Shown here one piece after another: positions 33,410 to 37,733 of a DNA stretch of 37,733 bases (positions are counted from its first letter, which is position 1; the number at the start of each line of letters is the position of its first letter). The position numbers were made by a program, and so were the translations under genes. The stretch covers positions 1 to 37,733 of the forward strand of contig DCHC01000051.1 of NCBI GenBank assembly GCA_002314755.1, read 5' to 3'. This DNA is from Faecalibacterium sp. UBA1762. Its GTDB lineage: Bacteria; Bacillota; Clostridia; Oscillospirales; Ruminococcaceae. The notes below the pieces were generated by a model. That model was not told the origin of the DNA. It saw nothing but the letters and a program-made list of their open reading frames with translations, and searched no databases.

Positions 33410-34495
33410 ATGGAACGCGTATACAACTTCTCTGCAGGCCCTTCGATGATGCCGCTGGAAATTTTGGAAACTGCACAAAAGGAAATGCTGAATTACAGCG
33501 GTACCGGCAGCAGCATTATGGAGATGAGTCACCGCTCCAAGCCCTTTCAGGCGGTAGTAGACAACGCCGAGGCCACTCTGCGCCGTATTATGGAAATTCC
33601 GGATGATTACACCGTGCTGTTTTTGCAGGGCGGCGCAAGCACTCAGTTTTCTATGGTTCCCATGAACCTGGCGCAACGCGGTCAAACCACCGCCTATGCT
33701 GTTACCGGTGTCTTTGGCAAAAAAGCCTGGGAGGAGGCCGGTCGTTGGGGCAATGCTGTAGCCGTGATCAACGGCAAGGACAACGAGTTTACTGCTATTC
33801 CCAAGTTGGATGCCGATTCTCTGCCCCGTGATGCCGCCTATCTGCACATAACCGGCAACAACACGGTATACGGCACCACCTGGAACACCCTGCCCCAGAC
33901 CGAGCTGCCCTTAGTAGCCGACTGGTCCAGCGCAATTTTGGGCAAGGTTATCGATGTGAGAAAACACGCCTTAATCTACGCCGGTGCGCAGAAAAACATG
34001 GGACCTGCCGGTCTTACCATTGTCATCATCAAAAAAGAACTACTGGACCGTCAGCTGGACAATGTAGTCCCCACCATGCTGCGCTACAACATCCACGCCG
34101 AAAAAGGCTCTATGTATAACACTCCGCCCTGCTATTCTATCTACATGGCCGGTCTGATGTTTGACTGGGTCAATCGGCAGGGCGGTGTGGCAGCGCTGGA
34201 GGCACGCAATGCCGAGCGCGCAGGTCGCCTGTATGCCGCGTTGGAGGAATGCAAGCTGTTCCACCCACTGGCTGCAGAAAAGGACCGTTCCATTATGAAT
34301 GTCACCTTTAAGCTGGATACCGAGGAGATGACCGCTGACTTTTTGAAGATGGCGCAAAACCGCGGTATGATCAGTCTGAAGGGTTATCGCACCGTAGGCG
34401 GTTGTCGTGCCTCTATCTACAACGGTATGCCGAACGAGGGTGTACAGCTGCTGATCGATACGGTTCATGATTTTGAAATGGGCAAGAGAGACTGA
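33410..34495 (+). CDS. serC: Phosphoserine aminotransferase
   Basis: SerC transaminates 3-phosphohydroxypyruvate with glutamate to give phosphoserine, the second step of serine synthesis. The 361-residue class-V aminotransferase has NFSAGPSMMP at the N terminus, GGASTQF (74-80), the PLP Asp in VADWSS (169-174) and the PLP-binding Lys195 in GAQKNMGPAG. The C terminus has GGCRASIYNGMP, also typical. A strong AGGAGG site precedes the ATG. It is followed by serA 41 bp downstream, and both lie under the leader attenuator. Confidence 0.97.
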   Translation: MERVYNFSAGPSMMPLEILETAQKEMLNYSGTGSSIMEMSHRSKPFQAVVDNAEATLRRIMEIPDDYTVLFLQGGASTQFSMVPMNLAQRGQTTAYAVTGVFGKKAWEEAGRWGNAVAVINGKDNEFTAIPKLDADSLPRDAAYLHITGNNTVYGTTWNTLPQTELPLVADWSSAILGKVIDVRKHALIYAGAQKNMGPAGLTIVIIKKELLDRQLDNVVPTMLRYNIHAEKGSMYNTPPCYSIYMAGLMFDWVNRQGGVAALEARNAERAGRLYAALEECKLFHPLAAEKDRSIMNVTFKLDTEEMTADFLKMAQNRGMISLKGYRTVGGCRASIYNGMPNEGVQLLIDTVHDFEMGKRD

Positions 34496-34536
34496 TTCAC
34501 AAATACTGCAACAAATATAAAAGGACGGAAAACAAC

Positions 34537-35712
34537 ATGTATACGGTGAAAAAATTCAACTCTATCTCGGAGATCGTACGCACTGCTCTGCTGGAAAAGG
34601 ACTACCTGCTGTCGGATGCGGTAGAAAATTACGATGCCGCTCTGGTTCGCAGCGCGGATCTGCACGAGATTGCTTTTCCCGAAAATCTGCTGGCCATTGC
34701 CCGTGCTGGCGCAGGCGTCAACAATATTCCCCTGGAGGAATGTGCCCAAAAGGGTATCGTGGTCTTTAACACCCCCGGTGCCAACGCCGGTGCAGTAAAG
34801 GAGCTGACCCTTTGCGGACTGCTGCTGGCAGGCCGCAAGGTGATCGATGGCATCAACTGGGTCAGCGAGCAGCATGCCGCCGGTGTCACTGGGCTGGAAA
34901 AGCTGGCAGAAAAGCAAAAATCTCAGTATGTCGGCCATGAATTGGCAGGTAAAAAGCTGGGTGTAGTGGGCCTGGGCGCGATTGGCGTACAGGTTGCGAA
35001 CGCCGCCAGCGCAGGCCTTGGGATGGAGGTCATGGGCTATGATCCGTTCCTTTCGGTACAAGCTGCCTGGAAACTCAGCCGCAGCATTCGCCAAGCCACC
35101 ACCATTGAAGAGATTTTTGCCGAGTGCGATTATGTCACCATGCATCTGCCCTTAAACGACGCCACCCGGGGCATGGTGGGTGAAAAGCTGATTACCACCA
35201 TGAAGGACGGTGCGGTGCTGCTCAACTTTTCCCGTGGCGGACTGGTCGAATACCCCGCCCTGCTTGCCGCACTGGATGCCGGTAAGCTAAGCCGCTATAT
35301 TACCGACTTTGCTGCCGATGAGATGGTGGGGCATCCCGGTGTAATCGCTATGCCTCACCTGGGCGCATCCACCCCGGAAAGTGAAGAAAACTGTGCGGAA
35401 ATGGCTGCTGCACAGCTGGCAGATTATCTGGAAAACGGCAATATTACCAATTCGGTCAACTTTCCCGCCTGCAATCTGCCCCGCTCCGGCGCATGGCGAC
35501 TTTGCATCCTGAACAAAAATATCAAAGGTATGGTTGGCAGCATAACCGCCGTACTTGCTCAGGAAGGGTTGAATATCGAACACATGATGAACACCAGTAA
35601 GGGAGAGGTCGCCTGTACGGTGATTGAAACCGACAACCAACCCACCGAAAAATGCTGCGATGCGCTACGCGCCATTGACGGTATTATCCGAGTACGCGCA
35701 TTAGGCAAGTAA
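34537..35712 (+). CDS. serA: D-3-phosphoglycerate dehydrogenase with ACT domain
   Basis: SerA oxidises 3-phosphoglycerate to phosphohydroxypyruvate, the first step of serine synthesis. The 391-residue protein has an NAD-binding motif GVVGLGAIG at about 144-152. The catalytic Arg is in NFSRGG, the Glu in ADEMVGHPG and the His in MPHLGASTPE. A C-terminal ACT domain (about 320-391, NIKGMVGSITAVLAQEGLNI) could bind serine for feedback inhibition. It is the short, single-ACT form without the intervening domain of longer enzymes. The ribosome binding site is AAAGGACGG. No gene for phosphoserine phosphatase is in the window. Confidence 0.96.
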   Translation: MYTVKKFNSISEIVRTALLEKDYLLSDAVENYDAALVRSADLHEIAFPENLLAIARAGAGVNNIPLEECAQKGIVVFNTPGANAGAVKELTLCGLLLAGRKVIDGINWVSEQHAAGVTGLEKLAEKQKSQYVGHELAGKKLGVVGLGAIGVQVANAASAGLGMEVMGYDPFLSVQAAWKLSRSIRQATTIEEIFAECDYVTMHLPLNDATRGMVGEKLITTMKDGAVLLNFSRGGLVEYPALLAALDAGKLSRYITDFAADEMVGHPGVIAMPHLGASTPESEENCAEMAAAQLADYLENGNITNSVNFPACNLPRSGAWRLCILNKNIKGMVGSITAVLAQEGLNIEHMMNTSKGEVACTVIETDNQPTEKCCDALRAIDGIIRVRALGK

Positions 35713-35736
35713 AATCGAAACGAAGCAACTCTCCGC

Positions 35737-35774
35737 AAAAAAGACAGACGCTGCCGCAAGTGTCTGCCTTTTTT
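35737..35774. terminator. Bidirectional terminator after serA
   Basis: An A6G(A)CAGACGC arm (35737-35751) pairs imperfectly with the arm ending CTGCC and T6 (35759-35774). The flanking A6 and T6 runs allow termination in both directions, for serA and for the convergent pseudogene. Confidence 0.7.
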
Positions 35775-36609
35775 AGGTTTCGTCAACCCGAACACGTTTA
35801 CAGCTGGTTTTTCTCCGACCGGCGCGCTCATATCCTTGAACCCCCCATCCTGTTTTACGATAGACCGCCATACTGCGCTCTAAAACAAGGCCTACATGTC
35901 CCTGCAGTTTTTCAAAATCGGCGTCGCCGCTTGCGCCAAGGCCAAAATACAGGATAGAGGGAATCCCTCTGGGTGCAAAAAGCCGATTCCTGGTGGTCTT
36001 AATGACCCCCGGTTGGTTTTGCTCTTTTACGGTACAGATACATCCGTTAAGGTTGTCATCATTATCCCATGGGCAGCAGAGGACATCAAAGCCTTTTTCT
36101 TTCAAAAACGTCCCAGGCCACAACAGCTCCTTTAGACAGTCCATCGCCACATTACCCAGCGTTTCTAAAAAGATGTGGGTATATTTTGCAATGGCACAGG
36201 TACGGATCACCCGGCGCAACTCGTCTAAGCTCCACTCAGGAAAAAAAGAAGATATGAACACCTCGCAAGCGGATGAAGGGCTGTTCGGTCAGACAAACAC
36301 ATTAGATACTGTAATCCTGTTTGCCATAACAGAAAATACGCTCCAAAAGGGTGAAAAAGCCCTGCATCAACGCCGAATAATTCTCCGCACTTACAGTGGC
36401 GCCCCCTCCGGCATAACAGTCAGTACAAGGCCATTATCCAACTGCTTTTGCGGTTTGCCGGACCCTACCGTCACTGCATGATCACCGCCAAAGCAAAGTT
36501 CCCATTCCACACCGGGCGCATAGGTACAAAGCAGCTGACGAACCGCTTGACAGGCGGCCTTTTGGGGTAATACAATTTTCTACTTTATACCAAGGTGAAA
36601 AAAAGCCAT
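35773..36609 (-). pseudogene. Decayed GH20-like glycosidase (frameshifts, stop, internal deletion)
   Basis: An ATG at 36609 with AAGGAG upstream opens a frame that meets an in-frame TAG at 36580-36582. Coding resumes in the same frame (PQKAACQAVRQLL .. VEWELCF), ends at a TAA (36391-36393), continues in another frame (ENYSALMQGFFTLLERIF), and shifts again in a T7 run before PEWSLDELRRVIR. The pieces RGVHIFF + PEWSLDELRR and MDCLKELLWPGTF resemble GH20-like hydrolases. WPGTF is then joined directly to a C-terminal-looking DVLCCPWDNDDN segment, so the catalytic barrel appears deleted. It follows a KDGal-kinase-like gene by 24 bp. Confidence 0.55.
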
Positions 36610-36633
36610 TTTTCCCTACTCCTTTTTTCATAA

Positions 36634-37575
36634 TCACTCCGGATCGCACTCCACTATCCTAACCATACCAAGGGCGTTTGCGTTTCTGGCATCAGAGTCT
36701 TCAATCAGCTGAATCTGACAGTCACTGTTTTGCCGTAAAAGCAGTGCAAGCGCCTGCTTTAAACGGCTTTGACCGGCAATGACCACCGATTGTGGGGCAG
36801 AGCGAAGGATCTCCTGTATTTCACCGCAAAGCACTGCCCCGATAAAAAAGCTGTATACCCCGTCTTGATCCAGTTTATATTTATTTTTTAAAATACGCAC
36901 CTTGAACAGCGCCTTATTGATATTGTTTGCCAGGGTATACCGGTACCCTTTTTGTAGCCATTCCGGCTGTAGTTGTGCCTTATTAAGCTCTACCGACTGG
37001 CTTAGAATGGTGTGCCCGGCAAGGGCGGCAATCATTTCGCCGGAAAGCAAGGTGCTAAAATCACTGATACACTCATTTTCGTCAATCCGGATAATCTTGC
37101 TATGACTTCCAGGTAAAATAATCACGCAATTTGCAAGTTCTGTCAAAGGCAGACCGTAAACCTCTGCCTCCTCGCCCCTCATCATGTCGGCGGATTCATA
37201 ATCTGCCGCATCAATTCTTATGCCGGGGATAAAAACAATGGGCATATCGATTATATGAGGGTAAACAAGCTCTTGTAACGAACGGTGAAGATTGTTTATT
37301 CCCGCCGGAGCAGAGATATGATCTACGGTGTACAGACCGGTTTCGCTGGTAATCATACCGGAGGCAATGACCTTTTTGATATTCTGCACGGTCAGTCTGT
37401 TTTGCTGCAACAACTGATATATTCCATCACGGACAACATCGCAAAGTGTTTTTCTCTGCGCAGCGCAATTTCCTGCACCAATAGCAAAAGCAATTGTATC
37501 TTTCACGTGACCGTCTTGTACCAGGCTTACTCGAGTATTGGTGGTACCGCCATCTATTGTTATATAGATTGCCAT
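36634..37575 (-). CDS. 2-dehydro-3-deoxygalactonokinase family protein (DgoK-like)
   Basis: The 313-residue protein starts at the ATG at 37575 (GGAGAG upstream; a second in-frame ATG lies 5 codons earlier without a site). It has the actin-like ATPase phosphate-1 motif TIDGGTTNTR (5-14), a SGMITSETGL block, MRGEEAEVYG and LPGSHSKII. These match the DgoK family, which phosphorylates 2-keto-3-deoxy-galactonate in the De Ley-Doudoroff galactonate pathway. The partner aldolase is not in the window and may lie beyond the right edge. The gene and its upstream region are visibly more AT-rich than the rest. Confidence 0.85.
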   Translation of the reverse strand: MAIYITIDGGTTNTRVSLVQDGHVKDTIAFAIGAGNCAAQRKTLCDVVRDGIYQLLQQNRLTVQNIKKVIASGMITSETGLYTVDHISAPAGINNLHRSLQELVYPHIIDMPIVFIPGIRIDAADYESADMMRGEEAEVYGLPLTELANCVIILPGSHSKIIRIDENECISDFSTLLSGEMIAALAGHTILSQSVELNKAQLQPEWLQKGYRYTLANNINKALFKVRILKNKYKLDQDGVYSFFIGAVLCGEIQEILRSAPQSVVIAGQSRLKQALALLLRQNSDCQIQLIEDSDARNANALGMVRIVECDPE

Positions 37576-37597
37576 GTTTATTCTCTCCATTATAAGA

Positions 37598-37609
37598 TAT
37601 TATATAATA
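37598..37609. promoter_or_regulatory. Perfect 12-bp palindrome at the dgoK-like gene start of transcription
   Basis: TATTATATAATA is its own reverse complement. It lies just downstream of the -10 hexamer, overlapping the expected transcription start, a natural repressor position. Its AT-only composition in an AT-rich stretch lowers its weight. Confidence 0.3.
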
Positions 37610-37614
37610 GATAT

Positions 37615-37643
37615 ACTATAATCAACGAAAGAAATAAAGTCAA
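37615..37643 (-). promoter_or_regulatory. Promoter of the dgoK-like gene
   Basis: On the minus strand, TTGACT (37638-37643), a 17-bp spacer and TATAGT (37615-37620), 40 bp before the start codon. Confidence 0.7.
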
Positions 37644-37654
37644 CAGAAAAAGTT

Positions 37655-37672
37655 GCTATAAAGGCTATAAAG
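37655..37672. repeat. Tandem 9-bp repeat upstream of the dgoK-like promoter
   Basis: GCTATAAAG occurs twice head to tail (37655-37663 and 37664-37672), directly upstream of the -35 hexamer. It could be a regulator site or a chance duplication. Confidence 0.4.
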
Positions 37673-37733
37673 GATTGTGAACGAATAACTGCACAGAGTG
37701 AGAGTTGCATGGAAGTGCACCAAAAAAGACAGG

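Noticed and set aside
33145..33410. T-box riboswitch upstream of serC
   Set aside because: No T-box sequence (AGGGTGG-type core) or specifier stem is recognisable; the structured elements are fully accounted for by the leader ORF and the two exclusive pairings.
37710..37733. Possible start of a gene at the right edge (ATG in-frame to the end)
   Set aside because: Only eight codons are visible and the upstream GTGAGAG is a weak ribosome binding site; it could be a divergent regulator but cannot be supported.
1..37733. CRISPR arrays, insertion sequences, prophage or att sites
   Set aside because: No regularly spaced repeats, transposase or integrase frames or flanking direct repeats were seen; the tRNA-Gly at the left edge shows no duplicated 3' end inside the window.

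Overview
The window looks like a chromosomal segment of a moderate-GC (about half G+C, by eye), spore-forming-lineage Clostridia, most likely a gut Oscillospiraceae/Ruminococcaceae-type bacterium. The evidence is a Firmicutes gene set (hprK, whiA, yunB, ysxC, ROK glucokinase), strong AGGAGG-type ribosome binding sites, promoters close to the TTGACA-N17-TATAAT consensus, and intrinsic terminators. I see no CRISPR array, rRNA, prophage or insertion sequence.

Layout. (1) 1-4957, minus strand: a lon-ysxC-methyltransferase-hslO protein-quality and ribosome-assembly operon, followed by tRNA-Gly(GCC) with its own promoter. (2) 5054-9342: an unrecognised protein, then four small integral membrane proteins (EamA/DMT-like, YitT-like, TIGR01906/DUF1461-like, YwaF-like). 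(3) 9414-23337: a carbohydrate region. It holds an (alpha/alpha)6-barrel glycosidase, an AraC-type regulator divergent from uxaC (uronate isomerase), an SDR mannonate/fructuronate oxidoreductase, two xylose-isomerase-like TIM-barrel proteins, two tandem Gfo/Idh/MocA oxidoreductases, a TetR regulator, a sodium:solute symporter and a GH78-like rhamnosidase. (4) 23472-32868, minus strand: the conserved Firmicutes block hprK, ROK glucokinase, murB, whiA, dnaE, pfkA, yunB. It lacks rapZ and yvcK, which usually sit between murB and whiA. (5) 33110-35712: serC-serA, preceded by a consensus promoter, a Ser/Cys-rich 38-codon leader ORF, an alternative RNA pairing and a perfect 12-bp terminator. (6) 35773-37575, minus strand: a KDGal-kinase-like gene and a decayed GH20-like pseudogene in a more AT-rich segment.

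How the genes work together. The carbohydrate region can be read as uptake of a small uronate- or rhamnose-containing glycoside, intracellular trimming by hydrolases that lack signal peptides, possible oxidation/epimerisation/elimination by the Gfo/Idh/MocA plus TIM-barrel pairs, and entry of uronates through UxaC and the SDR. The dehydratase UxuA is not in the window. HprK, glucokinase and PfkA supply glycolytic entry and catabolite control, and a near-match to a cre site lies at the start of the first Gfo/Idh/MocA gene.

The most striking observation is the serCA leader. The sequence supports a ribosome-mediated transcription attenuator reading Ser (and perhaps Cys) codons. That is unusual because Firmicutes amino-acid genes more often use T-box leaders, and I see no T-box here.
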